Shown: positions 32,000-43,904, numbered from the stretch's first letter. The stretch is 64,000 nucleotides of DNA from Siderastrea radians (GCA_964017195.1 OZ024888.1:10859701-10923700), one strand, 5' to 3'. Numbers and translations are program-made. The notes: generated by a model from the letters alone, not told the origin.

Positions 32000-32775
32000 G
32001 GGGAGGATAGAAGCGAGGGCTGAGACCGAGAAACGATGTTCTCACAACTTGCAAAGCGGTCAAGCCAAACGTGGATAGCGGTGTGCGTAATAATAAACAT
32101 TTCCAATGGACATAGCGATCAACTTATTTCGAATAGTTTTCAAGATTTATGTGTATTTTGTCGGGGGAAAGTAAGCGGTGAGCGGCTAATCTCTTATGGA
32201 TCTTACTGTCAGTTTGTACAAGAGAGTATTCCATGGCAGCGACATCGATGAAGACACTTCTGTTTTCGAACTGTCTTGTTTGTTGTGGCGGCGAGTGGAT
32301 CAGCTGGATCAGCTGCGAGCTGTACAGCAGTCACGTTTCACTTTTTTATGCCTGGAGAACAGGTTTGCGACAAACGTTTCAAAGTTGAACGTTAGAATTA
32401 GATAATTCAACGTGAAAAAAATTCTCACCGGGCGAAAGCGCTTGAACTATTCATGATTTAATTTCTTGTACTCCTCGACGTAAATATAATTTTGGTCTTT
32501 GTGTACTGCTGAACTGATGCATGTGATGAATAAAAATACTGTTTCTTTTTGCATCTCATTTGTAACAAATTGACACTCTGAGATGAGACAGTTATGACTG
32601 TACTAGGTTTGCGCATAGTTACTCGAGGGACTGGTTGTGAAACTTTGCAAGTTTCAAAGGCCTAAACAAAGGTTGCTGCAATTTATGTTGAAAGTACTAC
32701 GACAGTGCACAATCTTTGGTTTTACGTTCGCACACTATGGCTGAATAACTTAACAGTGACATTCTTATTGGTTAG
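32000..32775. other. Intergenic, upstream of GNAT copy 2
   Basis: No gene or repeat structure seen apart from the poly-G run at its start. Short plus-strand frames at 32036-32405 have no recognisable features. Confidence 0.45.
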
Positions 32776-33150
32776 TTGCTCATGCAAAATTCAAAACGCC
32801 AATACATTGGCGAAACTTCTCGCGTGCTTGAAACCAGAATTAAGGAACATCTTTCAAGGGACTCATCAGCCGTTCACGAACATTGCCAGCTCACGGGACA
32901 TTCGGTGGATTCCAGCAAAACAAAAGTTCTCGCCAGGGAAAGTAATACGTTCAAACGCCGCATAAGGGAGCAATTGAGATCCGGTTACGAAAGCCCTCTT
33001 TGAATAGAGACAATGGCTTCGAATTAGCCAACATCTATAACAATATTTTAGGCCCCTTGAGATATAACCCTTCTTAATATTCACATTTCTACCGTGGCTG
33101 ATGAAGTTCGGTTGGTCCGGACGAAATATTCCACTTGGAGCAACTACAGG
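32776..33150 (+). mobile_element. Penelope-like retroelement 3' remnant (GIY-YIG domain)
   Basis: The frame at 32776-33003 reads SKRQYIGETSRVLETRIKEH, then SAVHEHCQLTGHSVD and ESNTFKRRIREQ, the C-terminal GIY-YIG endonuclease of Penelope-like elements (Y-IG, catalytic Arg in ETR, later Glu). A frame shift near 32985-33000 is followed by LNRDNGFELANIYNNIL, the usual last segment. After the stop comes 'gctgatgaagttcggttggt' and 'ccggacgaaatattcc', as in the tails of such elements. No RT domain precedes it, so the copy is 5'-truncated. Confidence 0.75.
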
Positions 33151-35456
33151 ATACAGGGCCATTTTTGAAGGCATTTAGATTTGGTGGCTCGTTTGGCTCG
33201 GCAGAGGTTGTTAAGAGCTGCGAGGCTTGGCTTTCATTTCGTTCAAAACTTTAACTGATTCTGCACAAAAAATACAACATTAGTAAATTCCGCTTTCGCC
33301 AATAATTAATTGCTTTAAAACGAATACATCAACTGATTTGCCAAAAGGTACAACGTTCAAAAGGAAGATTCACACTTTTTTCTTCAAATTTGTTTAGTCA
33401 AAAATCGCAGAAGTTCCGCACTTTAATGGCTTACCTGTCTGCATTTGAGTTTGAGCTCTGACCAGGTGACTCAACTGCGCACGAGCAGAATTATTCGAAG
33501 CAAAACAACTTCGCACCGTAATGGGCATGAGGAGACAATTATTCGTAGGCAGTTATTTGCAGTGACGTAAGGGTCTCTCGGCCAATTAAAACGCCGGAAC
33601 AACGTGAATGATAATATATTTTTTGTGTACTTCTTTCAAATTATGATTTTCTGGTCATGTCTGAAATAGTCTACATGTTACTTAAATAAGAACATCTTAA
33701 GAACGTTTTCAGGCTCAAGTCACCAAAAAGTTATCTTTTGAATGCTAGTAGTCTCGGCTCTGCCTCAGCTCAAAAATTAGACGTTTCTTATGAAAACAAA
33801 CAAACAATCAAACAAACAAACAAACAAACAAACAAACAAACAAACAAACAAATACAAAAAGAAAAAAAAACGAGTGTTCTTTGTAATCGATGAGCAAACG
33901 ACCTTTTGCCCAAATATCTGAAAGTTTTCAAGTTTTCCTTTCCGGAAAATAATACGGAGGAGTTAAAATGTTCGAAGGTTTTTTCTTGTGGATAGTATAC
34001 TTGCACAAAAGCGGGAAGGGGACTTTTTTTTCTTACATATTCAGATAAAATCCAAGCAAGCTTCTCCTTCCAAAAATAATACAGAGGAGTTAAGCGGTCG
34101 TCTGTTTTTTTCTCCTGTGATCCACGGCATTTGAAAGAAGTTCCTATGAAATAAAGGACTATTATCTGTAATTTACTACAAATCAAAAGGCCCTTTGACT
34201 CTCATAGGATAGCTTGAACGTAAAGCGGATTATAGACATGGATAAAATAACTTTGTTAATGGGATTAAAGTTCGTAACCCCTACATTCCCTACCAGAGTA
34301 ACATGTTTTGCACAATGTTTTGCTTCTCAAATAAAAGCTACTTTATCATTCAATGTCTTTCCAAATAAAAATGAGACACATTTTAAGTTTTGTTTGAGCA
34401 TTGTGGGTAAGCTAGGGGGCCTTAAAAGCACTCTTTTCTCTCACCAAACCGTAACTGGCGAAACGCGTAACGTGGAAAAAAAAACTGAAAAAATTGTTTT
34501 TGATTGCCGCCACTGTGCATGCCTAAAACTGCCTTGCAGGTACATTTCGACAATACCCTTTCTCGCTGATGTTTAATGTTTCCGCCAATAAATGGTATTC
34601 AATTTAAAAATTCCATTCATGGCTTTCTGTTATTTTAGTTCTTTTATCTGTTGTTGACCCGCAGAGCATTTGAATGGACTGTCTAAGTGCTGCCAGATGT
34701 CGCCATTAATTCGCGGAAATATCTTGCCAGAAGGATTCAGGGACGTTTATCGAAGGCTTAATGCCAAGGATGATGTGCAGGACGCTATTTAGTTCTGCAT
34801 TTCCATCTGCGCACTCTTGATAAAAAAGTTGCCTGTGCAAAATGATACGTGATTGAACTGTCGACTTTGTTGCAGCTAATTTGCTTTTGTTTGGGTTTGC
34901 TTAAACAAGTTCTATTCATCACAGACAACCGCAGGGCTTGTGCTCAGTGGAGCGCTGACGACTGCTTTCAAGCAAACTACTTACCTACGATAACGTTACG
35001 TTAGTGTTAAACGGCTACGAAAAAGGTCAGTGACGTTTTCTCACGAGAAAAGAAGATCACGGTCAGTTTTGCACGTTTTTCATCTCATTCGCTTCCGCGA
35101 TTCAGTTTCAACTTTCGCCATACATGTCGTATGGTATTTGGTGAATTCGCGATCTGTGACTTATGGATGTTTTATAGCGATAGTTATCTTGTCAAAACTA
35201 ACTTAGAAGCACTTCAGTCATAACTAACTGGCTTTGTGAGAGGTCAAGATAGTTCTTGAGATGACCATAACGTGATAAATTGAAGAAAAGTGGATAAAAG
35301 TGGGATTTCAACCGCAGAGGTTTCCGTTTTGAGAACTGTAATCAACGTTGCACTTTAGATTCTCAGTCTAAAGGAACGACAAAGAACATCCCGGTTGAAT
35401 TCACCGATTGTTGTTGAATACATCTCGATAGAACAAACATAGGACGTGAAAACAGG
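33151..35456. other. Intergenic, with (CAAA)n tract
   Basis: A (AAAC)n microsatellite lies at about 33793-33852. Otherwise I see no supported exon. The 120-codon frame at 34214-34576 lacks recognisable motifs and is probably chance. The last 100 bases are the 5' flank of the orphan gene and show no TATA box. Confidence 0.5.
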
Positions 35457-35756
35457 ATGCCTGTTTCGAATTTAAAGACGAGCTTCGAACAAACCGCATT
35501 CTTCCTCAGGTTATCGAAGATCGGCTCAGCCAAGCAGACTAGGGAGCAACAGTTTGCAAGATTATCAAGCTCGAGACAGCATGAGCTAGAGGAACTTTAC
35601 AACGAACATGTTCCGCGACATAACAAGGCAAAAACGGACAAAGTGGCTCATCTTTTAGTGCAGATTCTTCAAGTTCAAGAAGTGCAAACAATAAAAGAAT
35701 ACACCATGAATGGTTACACGTTTAAGGTTCACGTCCTTGAAGACACGGAATTGTAA
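35457..35756 (+). CDS. Orphan small protein, 99 aa, EYT-TFKV-EDTE family
   Basis: A complete ORF from ATG (after 'gacgtgaaaacagg') to TAA. The N-terminal half is basic and hydrophilic (SAKQTREQQFARLSSSRQHE), a probable helix with LEELYNEHVPRHNK. The C-terminal half (VAHLLVQILQVQE, IKEYTMNG, YTFKVHVLEDTEL) looks like a helix followed by two strands. About 22 of the last 38 residues match the protein at 59635-59961, and a broken copy is at 28404-28627. Retention of the frame while one duplicate decayed, and its conservation with the distant paralogue, indicate a real gene. No signal peptide, membrane segment or known domain. The function is unknown to me. Confidence 0.7.
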   Translation: MPVSNLKTSFEQTAFFLRLSKIGSAKQTREQQFARLSSSRQHELEELYNEHVPRHNKAKTDKVAHLLVQILQVQEVQTIKEYTMNGYTFKVHVLEDTEL

Positions 35757-36559
35757 CATATGGACGGTGTAGTTGTGTATCATCATGCATTACGACATTT
35801 ATTGCATGATTAAAATAACGTCTGGTAAAAGATACCCCGAATCGAACGTTATATTACTGGAATTTGTGCCAAAATTAAAAAGATATGGCCACTATAGACT
35901 CTGATGTAATTACATTCATTCCACAGAAGTAAAGGAATATATCTAAACGAAGGGACTCTAACTGCCAAGGTTAAAGTCAATATGGAACGCAAGCAGCAAG
36001 CAGCCTTGATCTCTGGGCTTCAGACAAGCCAACGTTTTGTGATGTGACGGGTGAGAAAGAATTGAAGTTCCAAGGCTTCCTGAGTGTAGTAAATTGCATC
36101 CTGCATGTAACCCAACTTGTTTCGTTAAGGTTCAGTCAACTTCAGCCAAGTGTACCACAAGCAAGGCTTGTTGCTGGACAAAACATCAACTGTTCCAGAA
36201 GAAAACAGATGTCTGACTTAAATGTGTACGCGAGATGATTCTGTTTCAGGTGATCGCAAATGGACTGAACCTTCCAGGAGTTCCGGCTTATTACTGATGT
36301 ATATATCTTTAATTAATGACGCTAAAGGCAAAAAAATAGTTGTATCAACCGGTTATATACAGCCTTAGAGAAAAATAGCGCAGTTGTGAGACACGCAGAG
36401 CTATTAATATGGTATTATCTGGGTTAAATCTTGTTCTCGAAGAATGTTATTAAGCGAAATGTTGAAAAGCGTTCTAAATTTCGACTTGCGGAAAATTGAA
36501 ATATTTAAAGTGGCACCACGACGAAGTACTTCGGTGTTCACTTGCTTTCATTTGTTTGT

Positions 36560-37560
36560 TAATTCACACTTTGATTTCATCCACAGAATAAAATAAATGT
36601 GATTGCCACGTACAGCATAATTAATATTAATAGCACTTTATATAGTTCCATAGAAAGGTACAGCTCAGTAGCTTTAATTTGAAAGCACAGACCCAAATAG
36701 AACCACCTTGTACAGCAGTAAACAGCCGCCACAGGAAAGTATGGTTCAGTAGCTTTAATTTGAATCAGTTGAATGGTCACACTTTGGGATTTCGTTCACA
36801 AACTCAAAAGTTAGAGCCAGTCCTTGAACAGCATAACAAACAGCACCACAGGAAAGAACAGCTCAATAGCTTTCATTTGAATTGTGACACTTTAGGATTT
36901 CATCCACAGACTCAAAAGTTAGAACCACCTTGTACAGCATAATAAACAGCACCACAGGGAAGTACTATTCTGCAGAGCCGCTTCATTTTACGGTCAAACT
37001 TTAATGATTTTACTCACGGACTGAAAAGTTAGAACCAGCCTGTACAGTACAACAATCGGGTACCACAGGAGAGCTGGGCTTAATCCGGCCTTCCATTTGA
37101 ATTGTCCGACTCTTAGAATTTCATTTACAGTTTCTAAAGACATATAAGTAACAGCACTGCGGGTAAGTATTGTTCCGTAGCCTGTATATTTGAATGCTCA
37201 CACCTGGAAGGCTTCATCAAAAGTTTTGGATAATAGAACCACCTTAAACAGCATAACAAACAGTACCACAGGAAAGTACTGCTCAATACCTTTCATTTGA
37301 ATGGTCATACTTTAGGATTTCATCCACAGATTCAAAACTTAGAACCACCTTGTACAGCATAATAAACAGCACCACAGGAACGTAGGGCTTAGTAGCTTTT
37401 ATTTGAATGGTCATACTTTATATTATTAAGGATTCATCCCCAGACTTAAACGTTAGAACCAACTTGTGCATCACAACGAACACTGAAAAGATGGAGAACA
37501 CTGCTCGGTAGCTTCCATTCGAATCGTCTTTAACAAACTTCATCATCTCAAAGAAACTGC
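36560..37560. repeat. Degenerate tandem array of ~105-bp units, array 2
   Basis: The same unit as at 29455-30430, in the same orientation and again downstream of the orphan gene. 'ctttaggatttcatccacag' and 'ttgtacagcataataaacag' recur at about 108-bp steps (for example 36781 to 36889). Units at the distal end (37400-37560) are strongly decayed. Unlike array 1, it is not followed by a GNAT gene. Confidence 0.85.
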
Positions 37561-38133
37561 ATAAGCTTTTCCACAGGAAAGTTCTGCTCGATAGCTAGCC
37601 TTTACTACATTTGTTTTATTGAATGATCACACTTATAGATTAAACTCAAAGACTCAATGTAAATTGCAACATCTCTGTTAAGACTTTCCAAGTTAGCAAG
37701 ATCTTATACCAGACCATTGTAAAAAGAACGTACTCATCATATATATTTGGTCATTTTAATTTAGTATTTTTCATGGATTTCACTTCCGTACTTCTGGTGT
37801 AATCTATATCCTGTTTTTTAATCGAAGAAATTCTCATTGTAAAATCATCGCTGTAGAAGACAGCAAACTGAGTAAGGAAAACTTAAGGTATTTGGAATAT
37901 CGATTTCCTTATTTGTACCTGTACGTATACGTACAATAATAAAACGTTGATTGATTACAGAACTTTATCTTATGAAGATAATGCTTATCTTTATTTCTGT
38001 TACTCAGAAGTTTATCAATTATTGATAAATTTTAATCCTGTATTCAAAGATATGCAGAAAGACTTCTGATAAGTGGAGTAACAACTGGCTGAAATGAAGT
38101 CATATTACCAAAAAAAAAAAAACAATTTTGTAT

Positions 38134-38207
38134 CCTCCCAGCGGAAGTCGAACCCATGACCTTTCAGGTGCCAGTTGGATGCTCTACCACTGAGCTTTCG
38201 GGGAGTC
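38134..38207 (-). tRNA. tRNA-like sequence (pol III A and B boxes), probably a pseudogene or SINE head
   Basis: The minus strand reads ctcccc-gaa-AGCTCAGTGGTAGAGC, a very good A box and D-arm, then GGGTTCGACTTCC, a B box/T-arm core, and closes with ctgggagg, which pairs with the 5' ctccc. The anticodon arm between them does not form a clean 5-bp stem with a 7-nt loop, so I do not assign an anticodon. A run of A precedes it on the plus strand. It may be a decayed tRNA or the head of a tRNA-derived SINE. Confidence 0.5.
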
Positions 38208-38510
38208 GTGGTGCGTAAGGAAGATTGTTTTTTGATTGTTACCAAGATTATAAAATTAGCAAGCTAGAGTAGATATGCACCATCTGTTTTGAACATGACA
38301 AGAGCAAAAAAAAAAAAAAAATGGTTCGAGATAACGAAAGTTTGAGACCATCGGTAGGAAACAAGTGAGCAACATAAACCAAGCTAAAGGCAACGAGTTT
38401 CAGTTGAGATAGGCGGGAGAATAGTGAGGTTCGAGGTTATGTGAGACCACCGCCTACGATGAGGACCGCGGCATCCTAGTTTGGTGGAGTTTGATGATGG
38501 GCTCTGTGTT

Positions 38511-38693
38511 TTACTCAGGGAGATGGCTGGTTAGTCCTGACCGAGCACGGAGATGCCTGCCACAGGTAGGGCAGACATGAAGTGTTGCTGCAGTTGAGGT
38601 GCTTGGCGCTCTTTCTTTACGCTGTTGGCGCTTCCACTCTGCCATTGCGGTGCGTGTTTCCTCAATAGCTGCTGAGGAAGGATCCATCACCAA
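38511..38693 (-). pseudogene. LINE C-terminal zinc-finger tail remnant
   Basis: The frame reads AAIEETRTAMAEWKRQQRKE, a basic linker, then CPTCGRHLRARSGLTSHL. This combination closes the endonuclease/RT proteins of many animal non-LTR retrotransposons. The second His of the finger is lost just before the stop. The RT part is absent from the neighbouring sequence, so this is an isolated fragment. Confidence 0.45.
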
Positions 38694-38699
38694 GGGAAC

Positions 38700-40677
38700 A
38701 ACAGCTGATTCGAGATATGGCCAATAAGTTAGCTAAGAGTTTCAGTTCAAGATAGAGGAGTTTCCTCTGAACATGTAGTGCGCACGCTCAGACTGATAAA
38801 TTGGACACCTCTATAATACGGACATGTACTTATGACGAACAGTTCGCTTGGTGCCTGAGAGGCCAAAATTTAGCTGAAGTCTACCTCTGTTCTAGGGACA
38901 CCTTTACAATACGGACACCTATGGTACGATCCCATTGGAGACCAGAAGGTTTCACTGGACCAAAACCATTTTCAGGGTTTTTTAATACGAGAAATTGCAG
39001 ACTTTGGTACCTTGTTTTCCTACGAAGCAAACTCGCGCCAGTTTTGGGGGAGCATTTTAGGGGGAGCATTTTGTAAAGCGCTCTTGGTTTATTTGGACTT
39101 CGGTTGATTCCCCGTGTTGTAATATGCATAAGATAAACCAAGGTAAACGAAAAAGAGAAAGAGAAAAAGAGTTTTAGTTTCAGATATAAGCTGGTGTTCC
39201 AGATAGTGTCTTCATTGGTTGGTTCGGAGGTGTTATTCAATTTTACGTGCACCCATGCTACCAGTTTGCTTATACCACTTGCTACCTTACCCTTGATGCC
39301 TGTTGCCTGGCATAATTTCCAAGCTCAGTCATTCTAAATAAAGCTTACTGTATTGCTCAAACGCAAAAATAAATATTTAATTTATTGCATATTTTTTAGC
39401 AAAAAATGGTCGAAATAATCATTTCAAGACAACAGTGTATAATGCTGCGTTTTAAGCAGTCAAATTCTGTTCATTTTTGTGAAATAAACTCCTTCGAACT
39501 AGTTAAACTGACGTATATACTTGTATCAAAATGATGGCCCCATATATCTTAATTGCCAAAAACAATATATAAAAAGGTATTGCATATAACTAAGAGGAAA
39601 ATAAAATGTTTCTACACAACATTTGTCATTGCTATTATGAATTTCGTAGCTGTTATTTACAGCACAGTCGGCAAAAAAATAAAAAATAAAAAAGAATTCA
39701 AAAACCGCAAAAGTTCAAGTTTTTTTGTAGAGGTATGAATAGTAACATTTGTATGTACCTGATTTACCGAAATTGACAGTCAATCAAATTATGCATGAGC
39801 AAAGAAAATCAATAATCAGTAGTAGCAAAAATTTGAAAGTAAGAAGTTTTGGGAATCTTATGCACTGCAATTTTGCAGAAAAAAATTATTAATTAAAAGT
39901 AACTTGGTAATGTAATTTGAAAATGTGTAAAGGACATGGCCAAAACAGTTTTAACAGAACTGAAAAAAAGAAAAGGAAAAACTCGAGCGATATTTTTTCT
40001 TAACTATGAGGTTCAGCTCAGCTATTTACATGTAGATTTTCAGCTTTAACGTAACTTAAAACAGGTTGGTATGATACCATCCAATGTAATAACATTAATG
40101 TTCAAAGTTTGATTTCATAAACATTATTACGGCACTAATTTGCAAGCATATGGACTGACCATTTCAAAATCTGTACAGTTTTGCAATTTCTCTTTCCACG
40201 CATGCACATTATACAAACTGATGCTTGCATATTGATACAGTGTTAATAACATTTTCGTTAATTGATCAGTTACACTCTAAGGCTAAACCTCTGATTTATG
40301 TGCCCGCGGCGCAAATTCACCTTGACTGCCCAAAACACTTGTTTTTCAATCGCAGAAATATTTCATAATTTTTGCTGCTTTTCATCTTTTATGTCAACCT
40401 CACAGCAAAAATGAAGTTGAAAGAATCACTTTTTAAACCTGGAAAATAATAACTGTTTATAACTGGAGGAATAACTACACTCAACAGCATTTCGTTCACG
40501 AGTTAAACACATTTTACTTTTTTCATGGTATCAATGATTAACATTAGACTTATTTTCTAATTCTGCAAATAACATAATAAACAATAAATGAAACTAATCT
40601 AATAGCAATAAAAAATAAAATAACGTTTAGAGTATTTTCATGCCTCATTTATACTTTGGGGTATTTTTTACCTTCTC
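38700..40677. other. Intergenic with decayed repeats
   Basis: Near 38800-38930 the words 'tataatacggacatgt' and 'acaatacggacacctatgg' repeat with a spacing of about 100 bp, part of a decayed interspersed repeat. 39300-40677 is very AT-rich and I see no gene. The frame at 38881-39252 is a repeat shadow. Confidence 0.45.
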
Positions 40678-41265
40678 TCAGTTGCTCAAGTTCTCAATTT
40701 CTTGAGGTTGCTTCCTCCTTTCATGTAACATGGACGAAAAATCCAGAGGTTTTAGAATGTCCTCATACAACAAGGCAAGTTTGTCGGGGGTTAGCTTTTT
40801 ACCGGCGTCAGTGAGTCGAGAATCTCTTTCTACTTTGACAGGGTCGATAGTACTGGAAAAACAGGGCAGGCTTGTTTGGCGTGTCAGGGGTTTTGCACTA
40901 CGTTTTTGATCAATCGCTCCTCCTTCACTTGCTAGACGACCCATCCTGTAACGTTTACTTTTTTCTGGCTCCCGCACACTGACCGATCTTGTTCTCCTTT
41001 CTTGCTTACTCTTGATATTAGCTATTTCAGGATCTGTTGAAGTGAATTCATTCGACTTGTCTTGTTTTTCTACCTCTTTTAAAATTTCTGACCAACTTGA
41101 GAAATTTTCAATGTCGATTGATGTTGTCCTCATTGCTTGCTTGTTGTTGATTTTGGTCATTGCAGGATCTGCCGCCGTAACGTCATTCGACTTTTTTTGC
41201 CGTTCTATTTCTTTAAAAATTTCTGACCAGCTCGGAAAATTTTCTATGTCAATTGATACACTCAT
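40678..41265 (-). CDS. Unknown hydrophilic protein with 45-residue internal duplication, 195 aa
   Basis: I chose the first ATG (MSVSIDIENF); the frame stays open upstream but has no earlier ATG that I could confirm. Residues 4-48 and 49-93 are a direct duplication: SIDIENF-(P/S)-SWSEI-(F/L)-KE begins each copy, and NNKQAMRT/KSKQERRT ends them. Residues 94-150 are basic and Ser-rich (RTRSVSVREPEKSKRYRMGR). The C-terminus, KLTPDKLALLYEDILKPLDF, is a likely amphipathic helix. No signal peptide or membrane segment. I do not recognise the family. The absence of stops through a diverged duplication supports coding. Confidence 0.6.
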   Translation of the reverse strand: MSVSIDIENFPSWSEIFKEIERQKKSNDVTAADPAMTKINNKQAMRTTSIDIENFSSWSEILKEVEKQDKSNEFTSTDPEIANIKSKQERRTRSVSVREPEKSKRYRMGRLASEGGAIDQKRSAKPLTRQTSLPCFSSTIDPVKVERDSRLTDAGKKLTPDKLALLYEDILKPLDFSSMLHERRKQPQEIENLSN

Positions 41266-41339
41266 GGCTAGTATTTGATTGATTAATTTTTTGGATTGAG
41301 GACGAAATTTATGAAGGTTAACAGGAAAAACCAAAATGT

Positions 41340-42159
41340 TACCAACTAAACACGGAACTCAATTTTGCGATTTTATAGCCTGATATATATGCAAATTGGA
41401 AAGATACTTTAAGTTACTGACGTTAGTCTATTGTAAATTAATTCCTTGTTTGAGACTTTTATACCAGGTGTTAAAATGTAATATTAATACCTGTAATATT
41501 CCATTATTGAATCCAAAGTAGACAACTTTCCCTCACCTTAACTCAGTACAACCTTTATCTACTACTGTTCCAGAAACCATCGTAATACTCTTCAAACATT
41601 TTCATGTATGAAAAGTTATCAGAAACATTCCCCAATTCTGGGCGTACGTTATTAAAAAAAGAACAAGAAAAAATGCTTTAAAGCTATTGCGCAAAGCCTC
41701 ACCCAGTTTGACGTCATTGGAATACAGGATATCAATATCTGTTGCACAGTTTTGTTACTTTCTGACTTATAGATTTCTTTTCAGTTTACCCGTAAATATT
41801 TAGGCAAACAAGAACAACTTCTTCAGTCCATTAAAGTTATTTTTGAATCGACCACAACAAGGAAGTGCTAACTAACCATTTCACATCTGGACTGATGTCA
41901 TTGTTAAACCAGGGATTAAAATCTATTACACGTTGCATACCTTTAAATTTGGATTAACGTCACTGTAATACCATAAATAAATCTGTTGTTTATTTCACAG
42001 CTGGGTCTGGTGTCATTGTAATACCAGGTATTAAAGTTTGTACGTTTCACACCGAGACTGACGTTATTGCAATACCAGTTATTAAAATATATTGCGTTTT
42101 TCTCCACTGCACTGATATTACAGTAACATTAGGCATGACGTCACTGTAGTATCCGTTGT
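41340..42159. other. Diverged 'gacgtca...ataccaggtatta' repeats, no gene
   Basis: Words of the type 'tgacgtcattgtaataccag' followed by 'gtattaaaatctattac' recur about every 60-90 bp from 41700 to 42300, indicating an old tandem repeat. Many copies keep TGACGT(C/T), a CRE-like core, but I have no evidence that it is regulatory. Confidence 0.5.
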
Positions 42160-43720
42160 ATTTTTGCACATCTGTTATGACGTCAGTGTGTCCTTGTGAT
42201 ATCAGGTAATAAGATCTGTTTCATAAATCGCTGCTGGATTGACGTGGGTGTACTATTGTATTTCACCCCTGAACTGACGTTGGTGTAATTCCAGGTATTA
42301 AAATCTATTACATAGTTCACTGTTTGACTGCAATCAGAATGTCACCAAGATGAACGTTAATCATTACATTTATCAACTGAAGTCATACGTAGAGTGCGCA
42401 CACGGGCAAAAATGAGTTATCTTAAGTCATTGCTTTTGATTTCATCAGTCAAGTGAATGAAATTAACGTCTTGTCAAATTGGAGTCAGATCAGTGAAGAG
42501 ACGCCGACTTGAATTTGAGTCTTGTTGAATTTGAGTCACCCTCCATCTCGAGAAACGCCAAGCTTATCTAAACCAAAAAAAGAATGACCCCCTTGCTTTT
42601 TTATTTTGTGGTTGGGATGGCAACTACGAGGTATTATGATCGAGTTGGTATGTTCGATATTCTCAAGAGAGTAACGTTGCTGTGTATTCGGGCCTTGTCG
42701 GAGATATTTTCGTTATTTTTAGGCGTTGATGTATCAGATAACTGGCGTGTATGGATTTCTGCTTTTAGAGTAATGACTTGTGTCATATATCAATGAGTTC
42801 ATGTGCAGTAATATTTTTAGATTGATGATGTCCGATGATTGTTCTCGGCGTGTAAAAGGTGAAGCCAGTTTATGCGTTTGCTTTCAGTTGGTTTGTGCTT
42901 GATGAACCAGAAAAGTAAGAATTTCATGTATTTGAAGCTGCTATACTTTAGGGAAAATAAATTGTGCTTGTGTTTGTGAACATTCAATTTCCGATTTTGA
43001 TTGCGTAATATTCTTGTATGGTGCAATGTCTGAACTTGCTGACTTGAGTGAAAATGGAATTCTGCATTGTAGCAGTGTGCCTTTGCATTTTTTGTTCATT
43101 ATCCGTTGTTATTTAAAACTTTACATCAAAACGGTCAATTCAAGTCTTTCTTCTTCGCCATTAACAACACTTGCTTCAAACCTCAATAGGAGTGAAAGTA
43201 ACATCCTCATTGACAGACTTTAGAAAGGTCACTGTCTGATGATGCGTAAAATATTTATTACACTGTAGATGTAGTGCCAGCTTCTCACTGTAGCAGGAAA
43301 GAGCTGATTCTTTTAATGAGATCACGTGGCCCCCTGTACAACATTTACATTTACTCAAGTATATATGGACAGAGCTTGACAGAGTTTGACAGAGCTTGAC
43401 GGGATACCGCAGTGGACTTGGTATCAAAAGCTACATCGTTTACAGTTCCCCACTTAATCTAAGTGCAATAGGTACTGGGAAATTGCCGGACTAAGTGCGG
43501 GAGGTCATCTCATCTTTCTGAATCTCATCCAGGAGGAGAAGGAATAGGTCCTTTTCATTAAATGTGTTATTTAGTAACCATTCTAGTAATTTATAGTGTA
43601 GAGACGTCCATCGTCTCGATGCTGTTAGCCTCGTGAAATGCCTAGTTTAAGGTTGTCTTGAGAAAAAAAAAACATTGGGGGTCCAACATGGGAAGAGATA
43701 CAAATGCCTCGAAAATCGAA

Positions 43721-43904
43721 GAATAGGCCATTTCCGAGTTGTTTTGTGCCTCTTTTTCAAAGCGAGGCCTGGTGCACATCCTTTCACATGAAAATGAGAT
43801 TTATTTGTATGTGAATAAAAACTTTTATTATTTCAATATGAAAGGCTGAGCACCAAAATTCGCTTTGAAAAAGAGCCGCAACAAAACTCGGAAATGGCCT
43901 ATTC
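43721..43904. mobile_element. MITE with long inverted repeats, absent from copy B
   Basis: 'gaataggccatttccgagtt' is mirrored by 'aactcggaaatggcctattc', and the arms continue inward with 'ctctttttcaaagcga' for about 75-80 bp. In copy B (about 54050) the flanking words 'tgcctcgaaaat' and 'ttattaaa' are brought together without it, so it is an insertion after the duplication or a loss from B. Confidence 0.8.

Noticed and set aside
34214..34576. 120-codon plus-strand frame
   Set aside because: No recognisable motif, no upstream promoter signal and no paralogue in the window.
29455..37560. CRISPR-like array
   Set aside because: The units are about 105 bp and diverged, without a constant short repeat alternating with unique spacers, and the DNA is eukaryotic.
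41266..41334. N-terminal extension MVFPVNLHKF of the 195-aa protein
   Set aside because: The first codon there is TTG. The first ATG is at 41263-41265.
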